Below are positions 47,901 through 58,728 of a stretch of DNA of 64,000 bases, piece after piece. Numbering within the stretch: the first letter of the stretch is position 1; the number at the start of each line of letters is the position of its first letter. The notes beneath the pieces are model-generated. The model was given only the letters and a program-made list of their open reading frames with translations. It did no database searches and was not told the DNA's origin. A program made the translations under genes and the position numbers. Source of the DNA: Helichrysum umbraculigerum (lineage: Eukaryota > Streptophyta > Magnoliopsida > Asterales > Asteraceae); NCBI GenBank assembly GCA_949592205.1, contig CATIUR010000003.1, forward strand, positions 155,934,759 through 155,998,758, in the 5' to 3' direction.

Positions 47901-49477
47901 TCGGAGATTGGGATCCTAACCAACTTCTGGTGACAATCAATACTAGCCTTATTCTGACTCAACCAATCCATACCAATTATTATATCGAAACTAGGGATTG
48001 GCATCAACAAGAAGGAAATATGAAAAACATGATCGTCAATAGTAATGCTAACTCCAGTCACCGAAGTGGTAACAGGAACAAACTTACCACTAACTATTTC
48101 TACTTCTATAGGCTTTGTTATCACAGTAGGGGCTAATTTCAACTTATCACAAAATTGTACAGAAATGAAAGTACAATTAGCACCCGAATCAAACAATACA
48201 CGTGCAGGTACAGAGTTTATAAGAAATGTACCCGTGATAACATCTTCGGTACGCACAGCCTCATCAACCGTCATCTGTAAGGCCCTACTAGTTGCTGGAG
48301 GAGGGTTCTTTCTTTTCTGACCGGAAGATCCCGAACTCCCGACCGAACCCGACCCCGTCGACCTTGCCTCCGGACATTGACCAACCCTATGTCCTTCCTT
48401 CTTACAAGTCCAACAAACAAAATTTGGATACCGGCAACTTTTTATCTCATGACCCAATTCACCACACTTCATACATTTGTTTGTCTGAGCCGTACACGGA
48501 CCATCATGCCGAGATCTACACGAACTACACCAGTTGGAACTATTATAACTTCCCGAAGAACTACTTCTTCCAACAAATTTCTTACCACCTTGTCGATTCC
48601 CTTGCCACTTAGATTTATTCCTACCCGACGGTTCAGTTCTTGCCTTAGAGAAACTTGTATCCTTTCCTTGCCATAATCGCAAACCTCTCAAATCACTATC
48701 GGCAGACCGCGCGAGGTTAAAAGCATGCGATAAATCTTTAGCCAATCTCACAACCGTACGATAGTTATCCGGTAAAGCATCCACAAATTGTTCAATTTGA
48801 GTTTTCTCATCCGGAACCCATTGTTGCACGAACCTAAGCTTATCCGTAAACTGTGAAATCAATTCATCAATAGTCATGTCATCCTTTAATCGAAGATTCA
48901 CAAACTCTCTTCGAATCCTAGCAATATCAAAATCCGAACAGTATTGGTTACGAACCGCCTGATGAAATTGAGTCCAATTAATAGATTCCTTTTGTTGTTG
49001 CGGCAAGTGTCCGGTAACAGAATCCCACCAAACCATGGCATCATCCTTCATGCATTGAACTGCATACTTGACTTTAAGTTCCTCATCACAGCAAGTCACA
49101 TCAAATTTGCGTTCCATATCCCTCAACCAATTTAACGTTACAGTAGGATTTTTACTTCCCTGAAATTCCGGTGGTCGACTAGCCATAAAAGTCTTGTATG
49201 AACACTTCTTTTCTGATTGAGAGGATGAACCAGAACCAAAGACTGGGGCTTGCTGAAATAACTGTCTGGACGCAGCTTCCTCAGCTTTTCTCTTGAATTC
49301 CCTAAGGAATACCAACTCGTCTTCCATCTCATGAATATACTCATCTCGGTTAGATTGTTGTCCGGTTGGTTGAGAAGTACCATTATGATCATGTTGCTCG
49401 GTATGAGTCCCAATTTGAGGAGCGACAATCCGGGAGGCATTGTTGGGGTTGGTGGTCGGTGGTTCGTTATCTGCCAT
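44900..49477 (-). CDS. Gag-Pol polyprotein of a Tekay-like chromovirus, 1525 residues
   Basis: One uninterrupted ORF starting MADNEPPTTNPN. Order of parts: retrotransposon gag (about 100-270); a Cys-rich segment and two CCHC knuckles (CMKCGELGHEIKSC and CWTCKKEGHRVGQC, about 335-368); aspartic protease with LFDSGA (about 428-433); reverse transcriptase with VFIDDILIYS (about 764-773); RNase H starting near YCDASYSG (about 950); integrase with its HHCC zinc site (ending CHIC) and DDE core (WVIVDRLTKSAHF, YHPQTDGQSERT); and a chromodomain at the end (LVKWRHSLGSDLTWESEE). No stop or frameshift is visible, so the protein could be functional. The start codon lies about 160 bp behind the primer-binding site. 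Many short antisense ORFs on the plus strand are shadows. Confidence 0.95.
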   Translation of the reverse strand: MADNEPPTTNPNNASRIVAPQIGTHTEQHDHNGTSQPTGQQSNRDEYIHEMEDELVFLREFKRKAEEAASRQLFQQAPVFGSGSSSQSEKKCSYKTFMASRPPEFQGSKNPTVTLNWLRDMERKFDVTCCDEELKVKYAVQCMKDDAMVWWDSVTGHLPQQQKESINWTQFHQAVRNQYCSDFDIARIRREFVNLRLKDDMTIDELISQFTDKLRFVQQWVPDEKTQIEQFVDALPDNYRTVVRLAKDLSHAFNLARSADSDLRGLRLWQGKDTSFSKARTEPSGRNKSKWQGNRQGGKKFVGRSSSSGSYNSSNWCSSCRSRHDGPCTAQTNKCMKCGELGHEIKSCRYPNFVCWTCKKEGHRVGQCPEARSTGSGSVGSSGSSGQKRKNPPPATSRALQMTVDEAVRTEDVITGTFLINSVPARVLFDSGANCTFISVQFCDKLKLAPTVITKPIEVEIVSGKFVPVTTSVTGVSITIDDHVFHISFLLMPIPSFDIIIGMDWLSQNKASIDCHQKLVRIPISEGSYVVARGERDGVAIPLISLMKARKSLSKGCESYLAYVVDAKLERKTVSDVPVVCEYPEVFPDELTGLPPVREVEYRIDLVPGSSPIAKAPYRLAPSEIREMMNQIQELLDKGFIRPSSSPWGAPVLFVKKKDGSLRMCIDYRELNKRTVKNKYPLPRIDDLFDQLQGSSVYSKIDLRSGYHQVRVCEQDILKTAFRTRYGHYEFLVMPFGLTNAPAVFMDLMNRVCRPYLDKFVIVFIDDILIYSKSETEHATHLRLVLETLRREQLYAKFSKCEFWIREVQFLGHIICRDGVKVDPSKVAAVMNWNAPKSVSEIRSFLGLAGYYRKFIKDFSKIAGPLTKLTRKDEKYVWTDQQEQSFQTLKQLLCQTPILALPEGTDDFVVYCDASYSGLGCVLMQRDRVIAYASRQLKPHEKNYPTHDLELAAVVFALKLWRHYLYGTRCVVCTDHKSLQYVFSQKELNMRQRRWLELIKDYDCEIRYHPGKANVVADALSRKNTSDRAFYLKVNVSSDLIDQIKVVQLEALKDQNLKSEIMLKRKDELVDDSRGLKTYQSRVWIPSIGGIRDLILNEAHKSRMSIHPGSTRMFNDLKSLYWWSTMKTDIAKFVGSCHICAQVKAEHQKSYGSLKQLEIPEWKWDHITTDFVTKLPRTARGNDMIWVIVDRLTKSAHFLATSETASLTKLAQLYVNEIVSRHGIPLSIVSDRDTQFASRFWQSLQQELGTRVNLSTAYHPQTDGQSERTIQTLEDMLRACILEYGGSWDSHLPLVEFTYNNSYHSSIGMPPYEMLYGRRCRTPTCWLEAGEKQFAGPDIVQITADKVAIAREKLKAARDRQKQYADPKRRPVVFTEGELLYLKVSPWKGVIRFGKRGKLAPRYIGPFKIRQVVNDQSMALDLPPELFGIHDTFNVCYLRKCNIEDQSQILPLKDLKVDQTRKLVEEPVEILDRKVTKLRKKQIPMVLVKWRHSLGSDLTWESEESMKSRYPGLFDRAEISGTKSP

Positions 49478-49636
49478 TTCAGAAATTCAACACAACACTT
49501 GAACTTTTGTTAATCGTTAGCATCTAAACACTAACTACCTTTAACCAATACTAATCCCATACCCAAGAATGTTTGATATATCACGCTCGAGTTTCGGGAT
49601 TGATCATTCAACAATGAACAATTATCCCAAAACTAT

Positions 49637-49648
49637 GCTCTGATACCA
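49637..49648 (-). promoter_or_regulatory. Primer-binding site (tRNA-Met) of the chromovirus
   Basis: On the minus strand TGGTATCAGAGC lies 3 nt inside the right (5') LTR edge and is complementary to the initiator tRNA-Met 3' end. Confidence 0.9.
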
Positions 49649-49651
49649 ACT

Positions 49652-51757
49652 TATAACACCCCTCATTCCATAGTAATAATATTATAGATAATACGGAAGC
49701 GAAGATAAATAAAATGCCATAATTTGTTACATATTCTTCGAAAATACCAAAAACAGTTTAGAAGTTTAAGTCACATCAAATTCGCACTTGATCAAAAGAT
49801 TAGCATGACGGGGTATATAAACTAAACTGAACTGTTACAAAATAATCAGAGTAGCTTGAATATCAAACATTCCATGCTTCCAAGGTTTGAACTTCCTGCT
49901 ACCCACCCGCATGCACAAAACAAAAGTCTGCAGGAAGTAACAACGAGGGATTAGCACATAGCTAAGTGAGTAAATCCAACACTCAACATTTAACTTAGCT
50001 AAACCAATTAACTACAACAAGTATTCGCCACCACAACAAGCAACAACAACTTAATGAGGATCGGCGGATCCGGGGATAACCTTAGTACCCGGGCGGCTCC
50101 CCAAGATCACTTATCCAAACATATCCGTATGGCCATAACGGACGAGACCGATAGCTAGTGTTCGTTATACTTAGGTACAGTTCAGCACACACAACAAATG
50201 AAGTACATCACTGTACCATTCACACAACAACACACTAGCCCAACCAACAGTTCATCAACTCGTTGACCTCATTAACAACAATGCCCGAAGGCCACACAAG
50301 GCATATATAGGCATATGAACAACAATACAACTAATCAACTCAATAATCAAGTCTACGTTTACCCGTCGTAATCAAATGATTACAACTAAGCCAAACGGTG
50401 AGTTTTGAATCCACTTACCAATACCTTCGCCTTCACTAACTCAGATTCCGGTTGCTACTTTGTCTTTTAAAGGATCTGAGGATCAACATCATAAACAAGT
50501 TAGTAATTGAAATCAACAACATGTAACTCATATCAATTAATCACTTTAGGGACTTAGCATAACAATTATCTAAGTTACAAGTCCCTCCCATGTATTATTA
50601 TCCATAATATAACATATAACAACAAATTAATATTAAGTTCTTGCAAGTAAATGAAAAAGTGGAACTGGACCCTTTAGCCGCCGGCTAGCCCGCTTAGCCG
50701 CCGGCTAAACCCACCAAGCCGCCGGCTTCCGCGTCCAGCCACCGGTTCCCAACCCTGAGACGCCGGCTCTAAGGCATTTTGAGCAACCAGAAATAAAACG
50801 AGTTTTAAAGCTATTTTTACCCGCCGACTAGGGTCTTTGACCCGTCGGCCTTAGGCATTTAGCCGCCGGCTAGGCTTCTTAGCCGCCGGCTTCCCTACCT
50901 TTAAACAGAACCCGTCGGCTTGCCTCATCAAGCCGCCGGCTTCTCATGCAGATCAAGAACAGCAGCAGCAGAAATGAAATATGCACGAACAAAAACTTCC
51001 AAATTCACAATTTCGAACCAAATATGCAGAAAACTAAATTTCTAAACTTATAACTACTTCATATAACTTCTATATAACATCAATCAACCACAATAACATT
51101 CGATAATCATAGATTTACACCAAAATCACCAAACCATTCATATCATCAAACTCATTTAAATCTTAACTCAAAACTTGAATTTGATGCATCTAACTAGTTA
51201 ATAATCACACATATGATCACATGTCACAAATATTTACCATCTAAAACTAAAGAATCATCTCAATTGATCAATTACATCACTTATTCTAAAATTGAGTTCA
51301 TAAACTAAAATCACTTACAAAGAGAAGGAAGAACAAGATGATCAAGCTAGATGATGATGATAATAGAAGAAGATCATACTTCAAGTTGATGATTTAATCC
51401 AAGATTTAAATTAGGGTTTATGTGGTTAGGGGAATTGAAATGTGAGAGGAATAGAGGAATTGGGAAAGTGATCCCAATTAAAAGATCGGCCCCCTTTTAA
51501 CCTGACTAAAAACTATGGGTATTTTATATCCGCTCTAAATCTATTGTCTGGCACCTAAATATCGATTGCGAGAAATTTATTTTATTATACCGTCTACTTT
51601 AATAAATTAAAACAAGCAACATTTCAATATCCACAATAAGTCCTAAGACCTATTTCACCAAATTTTACAATTAAACAATTATATCGCAAAATTATTTAAA
51701 ACAATTAAATACGAAATTATAACTAGAAAATACCACGCTATCGGAGAGGATGTTACA
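49652..51757 (-). repeat. 5' LTR of the chromovirus
   Basis: The right copy, same length as the left one, differs at about 13 positions, for example TAGCATGACG against TAGCATAACG. It would supply promoter and start signals for gag-pol transcription. Confidence 0.95.
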
Positions 51758-51762
51758 AGTAA

Positions 51763-51994
51763 TAATTTAAAATACTATTGGGTATATAAAATAAATTTTT
51801 TTCCATGATATTGGATGTTACAAAGAGGATTCATTATTTTATTGAAAGGGATTGGTAGACTATAATTACCATAATTGAATGTTACAAATATCGTAAAATA
51901 CCCAACATATTTTATTGAAGGGGATTCATTATTAAATAATGCCAATAATATTCATTGAAGGTGATCGGTAGACTATAATTACCATAATTTACTA
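51763..51994. repeat. Flank with a duplicated 25-bp motif
   Basis: GGTAGACTATAATTACCATAATT occurs twice (about 51853-51875 and 51967-51989), each preceded by a related ATTCATTATT...ATTGAAGG sequence. This is a short, diverged tandem duplication; the second copy abuts the next MITE. Confidence 0.55.
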
Positions 51995-52615
51995 GGGTGG
52001 GTTCAAATGAGAATATGAATTTGTGTGAGAATGAGGGAACCAATGATATTGTGTCATGTATACAAAGAGAATGCTCCACATGTACAAAACTCATTTACCC
52101 CCAACGTCAATTATCTCACAAACGACAAATATCGAAAAATTATGAAAATTGCACCATTAAATTCAGCGTTTTCTCCTCTTCGATTTGCCGTCCCTCAAGG
52201 CATACTTTTGACAACTTTTTTTTTCTTCATTTTTTGGTGGGTTTTACAAATTAGTAACACATGTGTTAGTGTTGGGGTTTAGAGTTTTGTAAAGCGTTTA
52301 GGGTTTAGGGTTTAGGGGTTAGGGTTTAGGGTTTGAGGTTTGGGGTTTCCCCCCGAAACATGTGTTACTAATTTGTAAAACCCACCAAAAAATGGAAAAA
52401 AAAAAGTTTTCGAAAGTATGCCTTGAGGGACGGCAAATCGAAGAGGAGAAAACGCTGAATTTTATGGTGCAATTTTAATGATTTTTTGACTTACCGTTTG
52501 TGAGATATCTAATTTTTAAAAATGTGGAGGAGAGAGAATAAAGTGACACATGGCAGAAATCTGTTGGTTTCCCCATTCTCACTCAAAGTTAGTGTACTTA
52601 TTTGAACCTTACTCT
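51995..52615. mobile_element. Mutator-like foldback element with telomere-type repeats, copy 1
   Basis: A 621-bp element with ends GGGTGGGTTCAAATGAG and (reverse complement) AGAGTAAGGTTCAAATAAG, flanked by a perfect 9-bp duplication AATTTACTA (51986-51994 and 52616-52624). Its arms are long inverted copies (for example the GCCGTCCCTCAAGGCATAC region and its complement). The centre (about 52285-52350) contains several TTTAGGG units. The 9-bp duplication points to the Mutator superfamily. Confidence 0.75.
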
Positions 52616-52624
52616 AATTTACTA

Positions 52625-52980
52625 ATCGAGTGTCAATTTAAAGTTAACTCAAATTTCTAGTGGTATATGTTATTTGGATTTTTTTTTTTTTTTTTTTTTA
52701 ATTACGTGATACTACAAGAAAATAGATAGTTTTGGACCATCTAATCCTTTGGACATCACAGTTTTTCATCATGTTTTTATATATGATTTTGTTTGGAAAA
52801 CAATTATGTCTAAACGTGCATCCATTAAAAATGCGTCAAAATTGGACTCTATGTTATATAATTTATAAAAATAAAAATGAATTTGTAGTAAACTAACAAC
52901 AATATTACCAAATTTTGACATGTAAAGATGTAACAAATTAATCAAATGACGCTGTAAAGATCTCTAATGGAGTGGCCTAA
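52625..52980. other. AT-rich spacer
   Basis: Contains a poly(T) run at about 52680-52699. No gene seen. Confidence 0.45.
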
Positions 52981-53295
52981 GAGCAAAGGGAGTGGTCTCC
53001 GTTCTCCATCAATGTTCAACAAGTTGAACGCCGGGATCGGCGTTCACTGCTCCCGGCCGGCATTCAACTACAGCGTCGGGTTTTGCACGGTGAGGCAACG
53101 AGCGTTCAAGGTTTTTTTTTGTTTTTTTTTTCTTTTCCTTTTTTCTGATTGGTTCTAAAATATTTGTGTGGACCCGTTTGAACTTCGAGTTGAACACTGA
53201 ACCACTCCCCTCAAATTCGTACCCGTGTTATATATCAATATTCAAAAGAACATCGAACTGAATATTGAACACAACGTCAACCACTCATTGTGCTC
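52981..53295. mobile_element. PIF/Harbinger-like MITE, 315 bp
   Basis: Ends GAGCAAAGGGAGTGGT (left) and ACCACTCATTGTGCTC (right) are inverted repeats. TAA flanks both sides (52978-52980 and 53296-53298). The interior is unusually GC-rich near 53030-53080 but not coding. Confidence 0.6.
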
Positions 53296-54610
53296 TAATG
53301 ATAGGAGTATGGTTCCTTCAAATCAAGTCTCAAGTCTAAACTTTACAAGTGTCAAAATCTTTTGGAGTTAGTGAGTCACGCGGGTACTTAAAAAAGGAGG
53401 ATATTTGCTCAATTTGTGTACGTGAAGGGGACGTTTTACACAAATGTTATGAATTAGTGACCCATCAAATACGGTGTAAAAAAAAAGAAAGAAAGAAATA
53501 AAATGATGTTACGAGGTACGGATAGAGTATGCATCTTGATTGGACGTCACCACATTATTAATGCATATTAGTGGTTGATTTATCAAATTGCATGATGAAA
53601 ATATCATTTGCCATTGTACTTGGTGCGACATTTTTGGTGTTTTTTACTTTTATACACCAGCTATTTTATTTATTAAAATTGAAAATGAATGAGAATCTAA
53701 GGTTCTTTTATAGTAAAAAATTTCAATCTTGGAGAATTTGATATAATACATTCTTTCATATGATTTTTCCATATTCGAGAAATCACTTTTGATATGCATA
53801 TCATTAAATTCCCCGTTCTATAGAATATGAAAATATTAATCTACTGTTCTTTATTAATTAATTAATTAATTCATATAATATTAGGCCTAAAATAAATAAT
53901 AGAGTAAGATTTAATTTAGTTGAAAAAATGCATTCATGGTGAGCACATCCCTCATGTATGGTAATGGTCGATAATTATGATGATTGGTATACATGTTTTA
54001 AAATCACAGCCTGTGATACCCAAAATATAAATTAGTAAACGATGTACACAGCCTGTTAATTCATTGAGAGATTGCCAACCATTATACTATTTGAATTGAA
54101 TTCTAAAAGAGTCCCAACTTGTTTCTAAAATTAGCTACCTACATTTTTATTAATGTTACGTCTCAAGAATATATATAATATCTTCAAAAGTTCTAAAACT
54201 TAAAACGATTGTTGCATTTTGATTTTTGAAGATACTTGTTCATCCCAATCCTAATCCTAATCATTGTATAATCGATCGATGTTTTCGGATTAGTTTATGA
54301 GAGTTTAATTTGTAGCTAGAATTTTAATTTTTTGATGAAAATAATTGTAATTTCCCAAAACTTAATCAACATGGGAATCATTTGCTTTTTTTATAGTATC
54401 ATAATAATTAGTTATTGGGGTTTAAAATTATTAAAAATAAAGAGACAATAAATCAGCTAGCATGTTTGGAAACTAGATATTTTCCTTACATATCTATGTA
54501 TGCCCTCCCACTACATTAAAAACCTTACTATAAAACATCACTAGGATCTTCAATCCCAACATACCATCTACTATTCATCCGCATTTCTTTGTTCTTTTGA
54601 TTCATAGCAT
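53296..54610. other. Spacer and promoter region of the MGGC gene
   Basis: No coding region. The last 200 bp carry a TATA-like TATATAAATATATATAAA near 54617 and should be the promoter of the following gene. Confidence 0.45.
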
Positions 54611-54735
54611 TCACCTTTATATAAATATATATAAATCTGTTTATATAGGAAGAGTGAAAGATTTGATTCTACGCAAACAATAACATTTTGTTTGGTTCAA
54701 TTCTTTCTAAGTTCTTTTAATTAATTTAAGGAAAC

Positions 54736-56242
54736 ATGGGTGGTTGTTATAGTGCTTTCAACTTCAAGGGCATGAAAGAGGGAACTGGTCAAGCCCCGGA
54801 ACCAGAGGTGGCTAACGAGGAAGCCGTCCCTAAGGAAGAGACCAGCCGTGAGGTGACATTGTCTTCCAATGAAGAAACCACCCCTAAGGAGGAGACTACC
54901 TCTGAGGTGGTGACCGTGTCTAAGGAGGTAACCACATCTGAAATTGTTACCCCACCTAAAGAGGCGACTACTTCTGAAGTAGTGACCGTGTCTAAGGAGG
55001 TAACTATCTCTGAGACAGTTACGCCACCTAAGGCGGACACAACCTCTGAGGTGGTGTCATTGGCGAAAAAGGAGGATGTTTTGGCTCCCAAGGAGGAGGT
55101 AATAAAGGCTGAGGTGGCGAAGCTAGTTATTGAGAAGGCAACTGTTGAGGAACCAACGAAAGAAAAGGATCAAGGGGAGAACAAGGATGTTAAGAAGGTT
55201 GTCGATGACTCTAAGATCGTTGAGGTATGACATTGGTTTTCTTTAATCTCATATCTTAATTAATTATAATTATTAATTATAATTATGTCGAATTTTATTT
55301 TTTCTATAACGATCGACTTATTAGAATTTATTTATAGTAATAGTAATAGTAATTATGTATAATATAAAGTAGCTTGCGATTAATTAAGAATAACATTTGT
55401 TGTTATTAACCTTTTGTTTCTAATTCATTAATCTCATACATACTATCTTTGAATAGCAATTTGGTTATTCATTTACCATTCCAAAAAAAGAAAAAAAAAA
55501 GTTTAAGAGTATGACTCAGAATTTCTAACGCTGTATATTGACTTTTGAATACGATATGGACAAACAGATTTTTAATATTGATTTTATTTGTTTGCTTACA
55601 AAAAATATTACAGTTTCAGGTTTTAGTTTGCCTCTATTTACAAATAAATCAAAGATTTGTGAACTATATTCTTCTTTAAGTAAATTTATATTATATCAAA
55701 TATTATTGTAAGAAATATTTTTATGATATATGTAAAACATAAAGCAACATTTTTTGCAACTACAAGATCTCTAGAATTACTAAAGGGCCTTTATCGCTAC
55801 CCTTATACTCGTGGATTGCGTGGTTAGATGTAATATGTGAGTTATGTTGTAGGATTGACGTTCTAAAAAAATCTCTAGAATTCAATATATAAATTTTCAA
55901 ACTTAAACTGCACAGTGTATTTCTCCTAAATTTATATTCAGAGACTCAGAGTTCAGAGTTTAGGCTTTTGAAAGATTTTTAAGAACTTTGGGCTTATCAC
56001 ATGGCCCATTGGCCCACTTTTTGTCAAAATCTCCAGTTTTGCGAATTCATGTAATAGAAACAAGTTTTAATAATCAAAAATTTTTGGTGTATATTATTGA
56101 CTCACATGTTTCATTATGGTTTGGAAAAATACGATGACAGAAGAAGACTCTCGAGGAGGAGACTGAACCAAAGAAGGAAGAGGCTAAGATTGTCCCATCT
56201 AAAGAAACCGAAGGATCCAAAGTTGTCGAAACAAAGAAGTAA
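54736..56242 (+). CDS. Small acidic repeat protein with N-terminal MGGC lipidation motif, function unknown
   Basis: Two exons, 54736-55224 and 56141-56242 (GT-AG, phase 0), give 196 residues. MGGCYSAF at the start has Gly2 and Cys4 placed for N-myristoylation and S-acylation, so a plasma-membrane anchor is likely. The rest is Glu/Lys/Val/Thr-rich and without hydrophobic core. Residues 54-77 and 78-101 are two near-identical 24-residue repeats (TTSEVVTVSKEV ... VTPPK), with a partial third from 102. The second exon adds KKTLEEETEPKKEEAKIV and ends VVETKK. I do not recognise a characterised family; small lipid-anchored, unstructured plant proteins are the nearest comparison. The regular phase, conserved splice sites and strong codon structure argue for a real gene. 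Confidence 0.75.
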
Positions 56243-56595
56243 GAGCTCAAACTCGTGATCAATGAACAAACAAAGTATCATCAATCATCGGCTTAAGTTA
56301 GATGCTTTCTCATTCCTTTGATTGTGCTAATGACATGTTCAAGAATTTATATATATTTTATTGGTGTACCTAAACGATTGCCATTACATTTATACAGTCT
56401 AGCGTGCTAGTCACGTGTTTTGTTCTTGGGCTAATATTGTTGACAAGAGTTACAAATTGCTATGATTTGATTTTGTTAATTGCGGCTAAAAATTGAAACT
56501 ACTTAAACAATCTAAATTTTAGATCATAGAAAATGTGATTATATATTGTTGTAAAACTTGATGTATTCCACATTCCACACCATATATCAAAAACC
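56243..56595. other. 3' flank of the MGGC gene
   Basis: Probable 3'UTR up to about 56450, then AT-rich spacer. Confidence 0.45.
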
Positions 56596-56882
56596 GAGAA
56601 AACTCCATAAACCATACCTGTGGTTTACACACATTTTCACAGATCATACCCGAACTTTTTTTTTTCCATGTTTTCAATACAATAAGTTTCAAGTTTTCTC
56701 GTAAATGGTACCTTCATCCAACTCCGTCTATTTTTGTCGTTAAATTTTACCATGTGATTTGCACGGAGGTACCATTTACGAGCAAATTTGAAACTTATTG
56801 TATCGAAAACATGAAAAAAAAAGTTCGGGTATGATCTGTAAAAATGTGTGTAAACCACAGGTATGGTTTATGAAATTTTCTC
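56596..56882. mobile_element. Foldback MITE, 287 bp, with 10-bp target duplication
   Basis: Inverted arms of about 120 bp each start GAGAAAACTCCATAAACCAT and end ATGGTTTATGAAATTTTCTC. They share ATACCTGTGGTTTACACACA and its complement. ATCAAAAACC is present on both sides (56586-56595 and 56883-56892). Duplication length suggests a Mutator-like origin. Confidence 0.7.
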
Positions 56883-56892
56883 ATCAAAAACC

Positions 56893-58551
56893 ATTCCCAA
56901 ACAAACAAACACCTCCTTAATATATACAAAACCAAAAACGTGGAATATGCTCGATAACACCTATTTCTTTTTGTATGATTAAATAATATTAAAAAGCATA
57001 TAATTTGTCACATATATTATGTCTCTTTGTGGGCAAATGAGCTTCGTTAGAACTTAATTACAGGTACATATATCCAACTATATAATTAAAAAAAAAAAAA
57101 GGCGAGACATGATAAACCAATGAGCATAAGGTTTCATGTTCAGGGGCTCATCAATTAATGTCATTTATTTTCGTTGTGACCACCTTTATTGTTTTGTTAT
57201 TATTACTGTTACCGTCAAAGTAAACATTTTGACCATGTACCATAATTTAAAAAATTTTAGTGCACTTTTCGTCAATCAACTAATATTTCTACCCACTTAT
57301 TCATTCATCTCATTTTTATTGTTCATATTACTATTTTTGTTTGTCCCAATAAGATTGTCTATTTACAAAGAATAACAACAAAAATCATTAAACTCCCTAA
57401 TTTACCCTCATTTAATTCGGGAAAATTTACAGTCAAACTTGCCTTAAGTATAAGAATAAAATTGACATTCATTCAATCTATATTAAATCCAACAAAATTT
57501 CTTACGAGACATTAAAAATGGGACAAATGGAGTATATTTTTTTTTCTTTTTGATTGTTTATTACATTAAATTGAATATTTTTTATGACAATTCAAAATAG
57601 TAACTTTAGACAATTAAAATGAGATGGAGAAATTAATTTATTCTATTGGGGTGATGATTCGTACACCATCAATTTTTCTACGTACATTACTAAATATGAT
57701 TTAGAGTTTAGACTGTTGTACAATACAACAACATAAAGCATGCTTAGTGTTATACGTAAAAAAAAATGAAATGATGATGTACAAATCGCTTGCCATTCCA
57801 TTGAATCGAAAACACGAGAAAAGTAAAAAAAAAAAAAGCAATCAAACTGTGTTTGACTAGCTATGCATATATGTTTTTCTGTTCAACAAAAAGAAAACAT
57901 AAAAGATAAAAATAATAGCCGGAAGTGATTACGTACGAGATTGTGAAATGTTAGTAATAATACTACTACTAGTTTATAAGTTAAATAAAACATGTGTAAC
58001 AAATTAAACTCCATACTCAATTAATCAAAACACATATATTCTTTACTTTGCGTAAATTAATTGGTGACTCATTTACAAACGAAACATTAATACTAAATGT
58101 AACTATAAATGTAGTTCCAATATGCAATTCTATACGGAGTGACAAAAATGAAAGTCATCTTTCTTAGGTTATGTGCTAACGCTAAAAATAGATTAATGGG
58201 TCTGATATCATCACCGTTTTATTTTATTTTACTTAAAAAAGAAAACAAAAAAACAAAAGTATTGCGTTTTGGTTCAGAATTGAAGCGGTGGTCTGTTTTA
58301 AAGCGCCATGCAAAAGTGCATAAAAAAGCCTTTCACATAATTTGCTATTTGCTACGTGTACGGTGGGCTTCATAACCCACTTCATTACATACTCAGTGAC
58401 GTCATCTTAATTACACAATCTACCCTTCTATAGTTGCGTTCTTAATCTTAATACTTTGAAGTTAGCCTAGTTTTTATATGAATCAACTAAATCGATCTTT
58501 AGTGTCGTTATTATATGATTACGATTTATTATTAGGGGTAGGAGGTAACTG
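56893..58551. other. AT-rich spacer
   Basis: No gene. A possible degenerate inverted repeat lies at about 57648-57795 (GATGATTCGTACACCATC against GATGATGTACAAATCGC). The 78-codon open frame at 58139 has no supporting features. Confidence 0.4.
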
Positions 58552-58728
58552 CAGTGACGGATCCAGAATTTTGAGTAACCCGTAGCAATGGTATCTCAAT
58601 TTTTATGAACCAGTAGGACAAACAAGAAATGTAACTAAAAATGTTATTTTTCAATAGTTTTTACACTGCGTATTGAGAATGGACTCGTAGCAACTGCTAC
58701 CACTACCTTCTACATGGCTCCGTCCCTG
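58552..58728. repeat. Small TIR element, family copy 2
   Basis: CAGTGACGGATCCAGAATTT to CATGGCTCCGTCCCTG, about 177 bp, matches 35930-36105 along its whole length with scattered changes. Ends are imperfect inverted repeats. Confidence 0.6.

Larger units (their letters stand above)
42782..51757 (-). mobile_element. Complete Ty3/Gypsy chromovirus (Tekay-like) LTR retrotransposon, 8976 bp
   Basis: Two LTRs of exactly 2106 bp (42782-44887 and 49652-51757) flank one gag-pol ORF on the minus strand. AGTAA is duplicated at 42777-42781 and 51758-51762. The 5' LTR is the right one. In element orientation the LTR begins TGTAACATCC and ends GGGGTGTTATA, so the termini are TG..TA rather than TG..CA. The primer-binding site, polypurine tract and coding region all look intact. 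By eye I count about 13 substitutions and no indels between the LTRs, so the insertion is recent. A C-terminal chromodomain places it among chromoviruses; Tekay is the best clade by domain order and sequence feel. Confidence 0.95.

Noticed and set aside
45255..49513. Plus-strand ORFs of 60-106 codons
   Set aside because: All are antisense to the gag-pol ORF and have no motifs of their own.
54789..55091. Minus-strand 100-codon ORF
   Set aside because: Antisense of the repeat region of the MGGC gene; repetitive codons keep the frame open by chance.
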